A stretch of 64,000 bases of DNA, from NCBI GenBank assembly GCA_016617855.1, contig JAECUM010093701.1, positions 1-64,000 of the forward strand, in the 5' to 3' direction. The notes beneath the pieces are model-generated. The model had not been told where the DNA came from, made no database searches, and saw only the letters and a program-made list of their open reading frames with translations. Below are positions 39,795-48,041 of the stretch, piece by piece (within the stretch, counting starts at the first letter, position 1; the number at the start of each line of letters is the position of its first letter). This DNA is from Megalonaias nervosa (Eukaryota; Mollusca; Bivalvia; Unionida; Unionidae). Made by a program: the position numbers and the translations under genes.

Positions 39795-40045
39795 AGCAGC
39801 AGGGAGAGTGAACATACCATTTTGTTTGGAGACCTTATTTATGAAAAATAAAACTTCCTACGAAAATGAAATCTCAAGGTCAAATAACGTTGAACCAAAA
39901 CCTCTGTCTGGCCTTGAGATTTCTCTAATTGGGTTAGCTCATTTTATTACATCATCACTGACGCGCGTTTTTATTTTATGGTGTGTTTCGTTTACGTGCT
40001 GGTCACTCAACGCTGGTCGTTCACCCTCCCTGCTGCTATAATTAA
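39795..40045 (+). repeat. left terminal inverted repeat (251 bp)
   Basis: Matches the reverse complement of 56073-56323 over its full length with scattered differences. It has palindromic substructure: its two ends are themselves inverted copies (AGCAGCAGGGAGAGTGAAC at the outer end and GTTCACCCTCCCTGCTGCT at the inner end), and a perfect 12-bp inverted pair GAAATCTCAAGG/CCTTGAGATTTC sits inside (39868-39879 and 39912-39923). It could therefore fold into a branched hairpin. The packaging-ATPase stop codon lies at its inner edge. Confidence 0.9.
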
Positions 40046-40716
40046 CCAAAAATTTTATCCAGACCTATACGATACCGAGATCTTGGGTCATGTAAATTTA
40101 TCGTTATAAATCCGAACGGAACAGCTTGTGCTTTTGAAAAGAAGTTTCTAAATTTAATCATGTCCCTGTCCTCTGAATACCAAGTATAATAAATATTTTG
40201 TAAAGTATAATTATCTGCTCCATTAAACACAATTAAGATATTGCAATTATCTCTGATCACTTTTGGAATTTGTGTGTATTTCTGAGTTAAATAAATCACG
40301 TCTGTATTTTTGTGACGGCCTCGCGAAAATATCCGAACTGGATTTGATTGTTTGTCCAGTATTACATCATCGTATACTACAAGATTATTGATACATCCAT
40401 CAAGATCATCTATGGATGGAGCTTCATCGATATCGGTAATAAAATCAATAACATCATTATCTTTATCAGGACACGTCAGCGACTTTGCATTTTCATTAAA
40501 ATCTTTAAGTACTTCGTAACAGCGTTGATCATCTACAGATGGTGCTACTAAATATAATTTATCCCACTTGAGCCATCGCATTATCAGATTAAGTAATAAT
40601 TGCGTTTTACCAGACCCAGATGGGTTAAGTATAATTGCTCTGATGGAATTTGGTAGCGCTGGATGATGTTTGACTGGCTCTTGTTTTCGTGTCGCTGAGA
40701 AGTCAATTATATCCAT
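40042..40716 (-). CDS. A32/FtsK-HerA-like genome-packaging ATPase
   Basis: An intact 224-residue ORF. Walker A is NPSGSGKTQ (GSGKT at 34-38), Walker B is NLVVYDDV (about 111-118), and a sensor-like YLTQKY lies at 142-147. The short N-terminus before the P loop and the DD Walker B fit the A32-type ATPases of nucleocytoplasmic and Polinton-type viruses, which pump DNA into preformed capsids using ATP. The length is normal for a Polinton ATPase. The gene is outermost on the left: its stop falls in the last bases of the terminal repeat. Its ATG lies only 12 bases from the ATG of the divergent zinc-ribbon ORF, so the two must share or overlap promoter elements. This is one of the few genes of the element with no visible damage. 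Confidence 0.9.
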   Translation of the reverse strand: MDIIDFSATRKQEPVKHHPALPNSIRAIILNPSGSGKTQLLLNLIMRWLKWDKLYLVAPSVDDQRCYEVLKDFNENAKSLTCPDKDNDVIDFITDIDEAPSIDDLDGCINNLVVYDDVILDKQSNPVRIFSRGRHKNTDVIYLTQKYTQIPKVIRDNCNILIVFNGADNYTLQNIYYTWYSEDRDMIKFRNFFSKAQAVPFGFITINLHDPRSRYRIGLDKIFG

Positions 40717-40728
40717 ATAATAAATAAT

Positions 40729-40899
40729 ATGGATTTATATTGTGTTCGATGTAGAGCACCCACCCATACCAGTGGATTAACAACAATAATAACAAAAAAT
40801 AACAGGCGCGCACTTACAGGCAAGTGTGTGAAATGTGGTAAAAAAGATACAAATTTATTTCATCGACAAAGACACGTGGAGATATCGCTGCTTTGTTAG
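40729..40899 (+). CDS. short zinc-ribbon protein, possibly N-terminus of the PLA2 gene
   Basis: The ATG-to-TAG frame is 56 codons and begins MDLYCVRCRAPT, with a second pair GKCVKCGKK: two CxxC knuckles about 25 residues apart, a zinc ribbon. The last residues before TAG (EISLLC) overlap a PLA2-like frame that opens in another register at about 40878. The original product may have been one zinc-ribbon plus PLA2 protein now split by a frameshift, or two adjacent proteins. Small ribbons with this pattern occur in many large and mid-size DNA viruses, but no precise function can be given. Confidence 0.6.
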   Translation: MDLYCVRCRAPTHTSGLTTIITKNNRRALTGKCVKCGKKDTNLFHRQRHVEISLLC

Positions 40900-41238
40900 G
40901 TAAATTACCAGGAGCTCCATGGGCAAAATATCCTGGTGAGAAACATTTACCTCAATATAATGATTGTGGTCCAGGAACCCGACTTGATATTCGACTTGAT
41001 GAACGAGATCAACCAAGAGCTGGAGAGTATCCAATAAATGCGATTGATTAAGCGTGTCACGTTCATGATGTCGCGTATAAAAATCTAAATTTGCAATACC
41101 GACGTATTGCAGATGTAAAGTTCCATAAATTTAAATTCCATAAAAAATAAATCTCTCAGAGAAAAACTTGCTAGCTTCCTAGTAAAATCTGCTGTGAAAG
41201 GTAAACTAGTGCTGGAGCTGGTAATTAATCATAGATAA
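40870..41238 (+). pseudogene. phospholipase A2-like virion domain (parvovirus VP1 type), broken
   Basis: The frame opening at about 40878 reads LPGAPWAKYPGEKHLP and then the calcium-loop motif YNDCGPGT (Cys codon 40965). After a TAA (41049-41051) it reads ACHVHDVAY, with the catalytic His-Asp pair at 41064-41069. A loop motif CGPG followed by (D)xCxxHD is the signature of the secreted/viral PLA2 family. In parvoviruses it lets virions leave endosomes, and similar domains are known from some adintovirus-type elements. A second break near 41110, beside a short repeated CCATAAATTTAAATTCCATA stretch, separates a basic C-terminal tail (KSLREKLASFLVKS...) that ends at TAA 41236-41238. Two frameshifts and one stop make this copy non-functional. 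Confidence 0.75.
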
Positions 41239-41246
41239 CTATTATA

Positions 41247-42241
41247 ATGGAATCTGTTTATTATAGCCCAAGAGGATATTGGAGAGGCAAAGCAGCAATT
41301 AGTAAACTTGCTGAAGTAGCAAAAGTCTCACGTGCTGTTGCTGCAGCGTGGTTAACACGACAGGCAATATGGCAAATTTATCTACCACCACCTAAAAAAT
41401 TCAGTATGCACATTTTGATGTCAGTACTCCCAATGAAGTCCATCAAGCAGATATTTTGTTTTTACCACATGATACCATTAAAATTGGTAGACGTCAATCA
41501 CGCACATACAAATACGCGTTAACTGTCGTTGACGTTGCAAGCAGATATAAAGAAGCAGAACCACTGTCAACAAAAACAGCAACTGAAGTTGCATCTGTGT
41601 TTGAACGAATTTATCAACGAGGATCTGGACCACAAGGTGGTCTACGATGGCCACAGTTGCTATAGGTTGATCCTGGCAAAGAATTTCTTGGTGCAGTATC
41701 ATCGTTAATGAAAAAACATAACGTTAAAATCAGACGAGGACACACTGAAATTCATCGTGATCAGGCAATCGTTGAACGATTTAATCGAACACTTGCTGAG
41801 CGGTTATTTGGATATCAATATGCAAAGGAAATATCCACTGACTTTAAGTCCATGGAGAGATCTCGTGAATGGGTTGCAAGGTTACCAAGTGTGATAGCTG
41901 CGTTAAATAATGAAATTACTCGTGCAACTTCTATGAAACCTTCTAATGCGATCACAAAAAAATATATACCAATACGCCGACGTGAATCTTCCTCTTAACA
42001 AGTACTAGGTAATGTGGCCGTAAGATATTTATATGAACCTGGTGAACTTGAAGGGGGTATAAAAAGAGCAACTGTTCCTATCTGGAGTGTGACCACACAT
42101 AAAATTTCCAGCGTGGTAAGGTCCACAGGTTGACCTGCAATCTACAGATTAGATTCAACTGCTCCTCAGCGTGGATTTGTACGCGAACAATTACAAATAA
42201 TTCCTAAAGACACACAATTACCACCACCTTCACTTTTGTAA
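41247..42241 (+). pseudogene. retroviral-type (rve) integrase, broken
   Basis: ATG 41247 opens a helix-rich N-terminus (YYSPRGYWRGKAAISKLAEV...AAWL). A frameshift between about 41395 and 41455 moves to a frame with HQADILFLP (first catalytic Asp) and TVVDVASRYKEAEPL. After TAG 41663-41665 comes VDPGKEF (second Asp) and, about 35 residues on, HRDQAIVERFNRTLAERLF with the catalytic Glu: the DD35E pattern. A chromodomain/SH3-like tail follows (AVRYLYEPGE...IWSVTTHKI...GFVREQLQIIP), ending at TAA 42239-42241 and overlapping the HNH gene by 12 bases on the other strand. The enzyme would insert the element and create the flanking duplication. At least one frameshift and three stops make it dead here. 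Confidence 0.88.
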
Positions 42242-42472
42242 ACTTGCACCTCTACGTCGATTACATTCAAGACAGGTCAGCATCACATTTTCGCGTGTGT
42301 GACCAAGACTACTATTAATTCTATCAACGGTAAATTGTCTTGGATTATTATTCGAATACTGCCACAACATTACTGCGTTACAACTTGCACAATGATTATT
42401 CTCTCGTTGTTTTAGTGTTATAATAAATTCAGCATCCATATCAAAGTCGCGATTATTTTTTTTTTTTGTCAC
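42230..42472 (-). CDS. small HNH endonuclease
   Basis: An 80-residue protein with zinc-binding pairs C28xxC31 and C67xxC70 around the motif FTVDRINSSLGHTRENV (D50, H58, N62), ending in the ECNRRRG helix. This is a compact HNH fold of the McrA/Cas9-HNH type that nicks or cuts DNA. It starts six bases downstream of the predicted end of the helicase gene (42478), on the same strand, and overlaps the integrase C-terminus on the opposite strand. It could be a free-standing nuclease, or a C-terminal domain once fused to the replication protein; the closeness leaves this open. A poly-A run (nine A on the coding strand) encodes the KKK at its start. Confidence 0.8.
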   Translation of the reverse strand: MTKKKNNRDFDMDAEFIITLKQRENNHCASCNAVMLWQYSNNNPRQFTVDRINSSLGHTRENVMLTCLECNRRRGASLQK

Positions 42473-42477
42473 ATTGT

Positions 42478-45400
42478 TTATAGCTCGCTAATTTTTTCTT
42501 GATGACGACAAAGTTGTTAGTGATTTCTTCGGTTATTACTCAATCCATGATAACCCTGTGTAGTTCAGATATTCTTCTGACTCAAGACACTGCAAGATAA
42601 TCTAAATTTGACAACTCAATACGATCATCGACAACCTAAATATTTGTGTCAGTAATAGTTAATCCCTGTGACGAGTGAATCGTTATAGCGTATCCTAACG
42701 TTCACGGCGATTTATCCATGCTTAACGCGCTCTGAACAACATCAACAATAACTAAAACAATATCATTTAGCACCAGATTTTGTATTCCACCACCAGGAAT
42801 CTCAACATCAACATTCTGTCGTCGAGTATCTGCTGGGCGATAACATAATGGTATAGGTAGATTTGAAAATTTTTCTTTATGTAGCATAAATAATTGTTAT
42901 TGATTTGTTGTTGTTGCTGTTGTTGTTGTAGGGTTTAACGCCATTTTTCAGCACAAGATAGGCTATACATGGCGGCCAGTATAATTGGTGGAGGAAGAAC
43001 CCTGCAAAACCCCGGAAAGAACCACCGACCCATGAGAAGCTACTGGCAGTCTTTCTCACGTGCTCACGTTAGCCGAGCCTGAGACTCGAACTCACGCAGA
43101 CAGAGGTGAGATGGCAGTGATCCGTAACGGTGAGCACTTTAGACCACTCGGCCACTCGGGGCCCAAATTGTTGTTGAAGTGTATCGCGAACTATTTTTCT
43201 ACTTGCAACTATCAAATCAGCAGGTCTTCATAAATTCCAAAAATCATTCATAGGAGTTCCTGGAATTACTTTACGCATTATCTCACACTGTATTTTATCT
43301 GGCTGTAGTCTTATTAACTTTTTAAACTCTTTCAGTGATTTATCAATAGCTCTATGGTCATCAGTTATTTCTTCGTAATAATCTACAAGTGTTTTCAGCC
43401 ACTCATGTGGAGACGATCCAATAAAAGGTGGCGGTTGACCATGATCGCCACACAATATCACAGCAGTGTTCTTCAATAACAGCCAATCAAGAAATATTTT
43501 TAATACATCCAGCGACACAGTGCAAATCTCGTCCCATATAATAATTTTAGGAATGTATTTCTCACCCATCCGCGATGGAGTCCATGTGTCTCCGCACCAT
43601 CTGAAGAAACTATGATAAGTTTGAGATTTGATTCCTCGTTCTTTTATTTCTCTGGCGAGTTTATGTGTCGGTGTCAAAACAATCATATCTGAACAATTAT
43701 TAAATAATTCAAACGCGCGTGTTGTTTTACCTGAACCACCACATCCATTAAGATAAACGGTTTTATATCTAGCCACAGGATCATATACAGATGGCAACAA
43801 TGACGTTGTCCATGACAATTCTGATATTTGATTATTCTTGTAATATATTTCTTTAATTTCAACGTCGGCAGATTCAGAATAACTAAGTATATCTTCATGT
43901 TTTATTCTCCATTCGCCCCATGATGCATGATTGTTAATATGCAATTGTTTTAACAAATCCGCATATTTTTTATTTATATAAAATGAATCTGTCGCGACTC
44001 TGACTGCAATCAGAGGAAATCTGTTTATCATTGATAATAGATTTATCGAAACATACGCGAGCATCGAAGATTTTAAATGAGTAAACTGCGGTGACTCGCC
44101 ATCAGTATAGCTCACGATTGTATCTAATTTTGTTCCGTCTGATAAATAAACATTACTTCGACTTATAAATGTGTTTTCTCCGTTGTATCAGCAATTATAA
44201 AATCGAGTTCAGCATCGTCCATAATTAATCTTGTACAATGTCGTTTATGATCATATGATCCTCCTTGCGTAAATTTACTGATTATTTTTCTGCCGAGATC
44301 TTTTGCAAGTTTCTCATCGTGTTTTTTCCTGCATTTACGTATATTATTAGTAATTTGAACAATATCATCTTCGTTAAGATTAGGAAAATCTCTCCTAGCA
44401 TCATTAATATTAAATATATCCAGTTCTGGCAACCAAACTTGTTTCTGCACGCGGTATGATATAATTGCTTCACTCACTTTTAACGATATTAAAATTCCAG
44501 CATCAAGCATGTACTGTAATAGTACTATTGGAGCCCAACATTTTTCTGAAAAATGTCTTCCAAACCACGCATAAACAATCGGATGGAGATCCCCGTAAAA
44601 CTCGAACGACTCTATAAAGGCGAATCCGATTAAGTCAAAATCTGGTAAGGGTCCGTTTATCGCAACTCTGGTCATTTCGTGTGTCGGATGTCCAAATCTC
44701 TTAAAGTATCCAGAACACTCTCCGTATCCAAGAAAACTTCCAGGATAACATGCAACCATATCAACTGAGATAACGTCTCTATAATCGTATTTAGTATTCC
44801 ACAATCCACCGTGTCCGTATTCCACACAACTGTGTTGGACATCTTCAAGAAATTTCAATCGTGTCGGTTTCCATGAATTTTTCTCCTGAGCAGCTTGAGC
44901 AGCAACTGATGGAACGGTAAAACAATTATTCAGTAATTGTCCAACCTTAATATCATCAGGGGTATATTTTAATGCAAGATTTTTCATTTCTTCGTGGAGA
45001 GATTCTGTACGATAAATATCACCATTAGACCGTACAAACTGATCATGATAATCACATTCCGAACTTTGAAACAGCCAAACAGATACAGGGTCACTTTTAC
45101 TGATATTTTTGATAAAATCAAATATATGACCATTATAAAATTTAACCGTTCTGTCTCGTGGAAATATTGTTACTGCCATAGTCCATGCATGTGCGTTATG
45201 ATCAATAATATCTATCGAAGCTCCTCTTGATTCATATTTCGATTTATACAAAATCTCTCCGGTTAACGTCTTCACTGTTATTGGGAATTTTAATTTCTTT
45301 CCCAGCTCAGCAACGTCGCTGATAGACGCTCCGGTATCTTTAACTGTTTCTGCCCACGTATTTATTTTTTTACGTCGTAAATCTGTTAAACCGTTTCCGC

Positions 45401-45985
45401 GTATCGCGTTTGTGAAGTGTTCTGTAACCCGTTCAGCTACACAATTTATTCTTGACGAAGTCAAGGATGACAGTTTCATAGGTTTGAGATCATTAACGTT
45501 AGGTTTATTATTTAACGGATATATTGCGTACACAACCGCAGTCACAGGGTACCTCGTTCATAATACGGTTTGTCAATACCAGTCAGTATTCCTGGTTTGG
45601 AATTTTTACCGAGAACAATATTATTTCCTGACTGCATGCGGACAGAATCACGTTTGTCACGGATAATCCAAGTGTCGTCGTCTGTCTTTACAATAAATTT
45701 TATTAAAATAAAATATCTTTGAACATCAAGGTAGTCAATAATCTCTCTTCCTCGTTTGTCATTCATTACATTGACAGTATTTCCAATTCTGAATGTCGAC
45801 CACACATGAGCCGCACCATCGTCGCGAAATTCCTTTTTGGCTTCACGGATACGTTTAGTTATATCCTTATTCGTTAAAGCCAGATCTTGCATCGAAAAAC
45901 TAAATTTATATTTCGGCAGTCTGTCAAGATCAAATCTAGCTCCCGCCGAGACGGCGGAAGGTTCAATTGTGGATAATTCCTGCAT
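42478..45985 (-). pseudogene. family-B DNA polymerase joined to SF1 helicase (replication protein)
   Basis: Consecutive minus-strand frames give one continuous protein of about 1,080 residues. Piece 1 (45985-45545) is an N-terminal region starting MQELSTIEPS. Piece 2 (45545-44163) holds GHGGLW and polymerase motif A, VISVDMVACYPGSF (D262 of that frame), and a motif-B-like KFTQGGSY region. Piece 3 (44115-43228, open upstream to about 44165) begins with polymerase motif C, RVATDSFYI, and runs on without a break into an SF1 helicase: Walker A GCGGSGKTT (124-132), VLTPTHKLA, Walker B IIIWDEIC, LCGDHGQPPP. A SINE (42904-43165) interrupts the end, after which GYAITIHSSQGLT and LSNLDYLAVS (motifs V and VI) appear. 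Frameshifts lie near 45550, 44165 and 43215, with stops near 42715 and beyond. The product would copy and unwind the element's DNA. Confidence 0.82.
42892..43177 (-). mobile_element. tRNA-headed SINE inserted in the helicase, with 12-bp target duplication
   Basis: The SINE body is about 42904-43165. On the minus strand the head has A box TGGCCGAGTGG (43144-43154) and B box GAGTTCGAGTC (43083-43093), 50 bases apart as in a tRNA with a long variable arm (Ser/Leu type). The body reads ...GGTTCTTCC...CCACCAATTATACTGG... and the tail is a (CAA)n run at 42904-42930. Flanks AATTGTTATTGA (42892-42903) and AATTGTTGTTGA (43166-43177) match at 11 of 12 bases. The body wording resembles the V-SINE type common in molluscs. 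It splits codons for a Gln run between helicase motifs III and V. Confidence 0.88.
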
Positions 45986-46036
45986 TATTATAATTAAGAC
46001 AAATATATATTTAAATTGAATTTTAATTATATATAT
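45986..46036. promoter_or_regulatory. compact bidirectional promoter region
   Basis: Only 51 bases separate the ATG of the polymerase-helicase gene (45985, minus) from the first ATG of the Cys-rich gene (46037, plus). The interval is almost pure A/T, with TATATATTTAAATT and TTAATTATATATATATG, which could serve as TATA boxes in both directions. No experiment supports it; the call rests on geometry. Confidence 0.4.
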
Positions 46037-46321
46037 ATGATTGAAACAAAGAATCAATGCCATTGGCTCAAAATCGGATATACTTCTCCTTGTAACAAAA
46101 CTTGCGTAAACGAATTCTGCGGTTATCACATGCAGTGCGTTAGACATGGGTGTCTAGGACCAAAACCGTGTGTGCAGTGTGGTGTTGGAGTCAGAGGAAA
46201 AACTCAGCTGTGTGTGCAATGTGGTGGTAAAAAGTATAGAGAACTAAAACGATATTACGATAAAAAAAATGTCGAATCTCCTATAAAAACCGCAGAAGAT
46301 CTCGCTAGATTTTCAAAATAA
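46037..46321 (+). CDS. Cys-rich small protein of unknown function
   Basis: A 94-residue ORF with the first in-frame ATG at 46037 (MIETKNQC). Eleven cysteines lie in the first 70 residues, in several C-x2-C and C-x4-C pairs: KTCVNEFC, CVQCGVG and CVQCGGKK, separated by basic segments. The spacing suggests two or more zinc ribbons. The tail is charged and helical (REL KRYYDKK...EDLARF). I do not recognise the family. It is divergent to the replication gene, so early expression and a nucleic-acid-binding or transcription role is plausible but unproven. Confidence 0.65.
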   Translation: MIETKNQCHWLKIGYTSPCNKTCVNEFCGYHMQCVRHGCLGPKPCVQCGVGVRGKTQLCVQCGGKKYRELKRYYDKKNVESPIKTAEDLARFSK

Positions 46322-46350
46322 TGATTTAAACAAATAATATTAGTATACAA

Positions 46351-46866
46351 ATGGAGCAAAATGAGTTTGTAACGCATCCAATTATTAAAAATTATGAAGC
46401 ATCTCGTGATGGTGTGATCAGAAATTGTCGATTGAAAAACCCAGTCGGTAGTGTTGATAAATTTGGTTATTTTAGATTTAATTCCATTGGAAATAAAAAT
46501 TATTTCTCACATAGATTCATCTACGAATGTTTTCATGGGGTCATTAAAGATGGACTTGTAATTGGTCATATTGATGGAAATCCAAAAAATAATTATTTAG
46601 GTAATCTACAAGCTATTACGCAGAGTAAGAACTTTGCACGTGGAAATACAGGAAAGTGTAAAATATTTGGAAAGAGAGCTATTAAAGCCGTAAATGTAGA
46701 GACTGGTGAAGAGAGAATTTTTAATTCTATGAATGCGGCTGTCAAATATTTTGGCATACAGCCACAATCGGAACAACTTGTCGCAAATGAAACATACAAA
46801 TCTGCATTTTCAATAAAATTTGGACAAAAAAATCAAATTTCAGTATATAGTTATGGTATCAGATGA
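46351..46866 (+). CDS. homing-type HNH endonuclease (NUMOD-HNH)
   Basis: An intact 171-residue ORF. The N-terminal part (SRDGVIRNCRL...GYFRFN) resembles the NUMOD4-type start of phage and organelle homing nucleases. The centre has SHRFIYECFHG and VIGHIDGNPKNNYLGNLQ (H73, D75, N78, N81, L85), the HNH core. The end (KAVNVETGEERIFNSMNAAVKYFG) is a NUMOD1-type DNA-binding helix. Such enzymes cut a specific site to copy their own gene into it. It starts 30 bases after the Cys-rich gene, on the same strand, and is not inside a recognisable intron, so it may be a free-standing selfish gene within the element or may have been adopted for replication. It is distinct from the 80-residue HNH protein at 42230. 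Confidence 0.85.
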   Translation: MEQNEFVTHPIIKNYEASRDGVIRNCRLKNPVGSVDKFGYFRFNSIGNKNYFSHRFIYECFHGVIKDGLVIGHIDGNPKNNYLGNLQAITQSKNFARGNTGKCKIFGKRAIKAVNVETGEERIFNSMNAAVKYFGIQPQSEQLVANETYKSAFSIKFGQKNQISVYSYGIR

Positions 46867-47454
46867 TTAAGCGAGACAACTCCGTCAAGCATAGCTTAGT
46901 AAATCAAGCAGTTGTCGTGCTTCTTGTACTACGTTAATGTTATATGACAGCAATATTTTCTTATTTTGCTTGCGAATCTTGAAATGGAACCCACATTGCC
47001 TTGCCAGTTAGCATCAGTATATCTTTCCTTATTGTATGTGTTATTTCGTCCATCATAATTTCATAAAAATAATAAATATATCGTTCATAAAAACGATGTG
47101 TAATTGTGTGTATATATCTCAACTGTGTGAATAAATGTACAAAACTTACTATTTTATGAATAACTCTCATCACTCACTGAGAAAACGTTAGAATTTGAAA
47201 ACTTCTCGGCTTAATGGGCATTCCATTCTGTCTGTGTAGATTTCGTGAAAAGATATTTATTTTCATTAGTTTAGCATCAGGTTATTTTTAGACAAAAGTA
47301 ATATATTACCATCTGGCATGTGTTCATGTAACTGATCGACGTTTTAGTATCCTTGGCAACGGTTGGCTACATGAATACAGACACTTTGACTTGGCAGAAA
47401 TGCGGGTCTCATATACTATAGATTTCTCAATTTAACAGTGTATTTGGAAATTGA

Positions 47455-47531
47455 AATAAAATCACATTTTACAATAATTGTGATTTTATTAAGAAATCCA
47501 CACTACAGTTTACAATAATTGTGATTTTATT
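47455..47531. repeat. 12-bp hairpin plus direct repeat
   Basis: AATAAAATCACA (47455-47466) and TGTGATTTTATT (47479-47490) form a perfect stem with a 12-base loop. The right arm with its loop sequence (TTTACAATAATTGTGATTTTATT in two parts) recurs at 47509-47531. It could act as a terminator-like or protein-binding element. Confidence 0.7.
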
Positions 47532-47605
47532 TTGTATACTTACTTAAGTGCCTGCGTGTCAGCATTAGGTAACTTCATAATAATTTTTTAGACATATATA
47601 TATAA

Positions 47606-47676
47606 GGAAATCCGGTGGTCTAGTGCTAATGCGTTGGATTCTCATACTCGAGGTCCTGAGTTCTATTCTCGTGACC
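47606..47676 (+). repeat. tRNA-like SINE head
   Basis: A box TGGTCTAGTGC (47616-47626) and B box GAGTTCTATTC (47658-47668), with a CAT triplet in the anticodon-loop position (TCTCATA), as in elongator Met tRNA. Stems are too mismatched and the B box too degenerate for a functional tRNA, so this is a tRNA-derived pol III-type head rather than a tRNA gene. Confidence 0.6.
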
Positions 47677-47849
47677 GGCACATTGCCGGCGGGGGCGATA
47701 TTATGCCAGAATTTCTTTATTAGTAGGGCTCCGCCAGCCCTCGAAATTCAACAAAAATTTGCACACTCTCCACCATATCACTTGGTGGGTGTGTTTTTTA
47801 CACACTCCCCGGGTTGATTATGGGGGAGAGTGTGCAAATTTCTATTGAA
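47675..47849 (+). ncRNA. candidate structured RNA / hairpin body after tRNA-like head
   Basis: Three stem-loops in series: CCGGC-acatt-GCCGG (47675-47689), AGGGCT-ccgcc-AGCCCT (47725-47741) and a 103-base near-complete palindrome (47747-47849). In the last, the outer arms TTCAACAAAAATTTGCACACTCTCC and their inverse match with about two mismatches, and the inner arms ACCATATCAC.../...TTGATTATGG meet at a T-rich loop near 47798. The size of the third hairpin is similar to a pre-miRNA, or to a small foldback MITE. Whether it is transcribed is unknown. Confidence 0.45.
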
Positions 47850-48041
47850 CGTAGAGAAGGCCCCGTTGTGTTAAGATAAGTTAGTTAAGTCTACGTGTTT
47901 GCACTGTCCTTGTACTGTCCTTAGTGTTGTGTTTGTGCTGTCCTGTACCGTCCCTGTAAATATATGTAAATATGTAAATACGTTACTGTAAATATATGTA
48001 AATAGGTTAATGTAAATACTTTACTGCAAATATATTTGTAA

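Noticed and set aside
39763..40041. 92-codon ORF covering the left terminal repeat (and its partner at 56077-56349)
   Set aside because: The frame is open in both repeats, but it is part of a palindromic terminal repeat. It overlaps the ATPase end and has no domain. Openness is explained by similarity of the two repeats.
47606..47676. functional tRNA-Met gene
   Set aside because: A and B boxes are present, but the acceptor and T stems do not pair and the B box is degenerate. A SINE head is a better reading.
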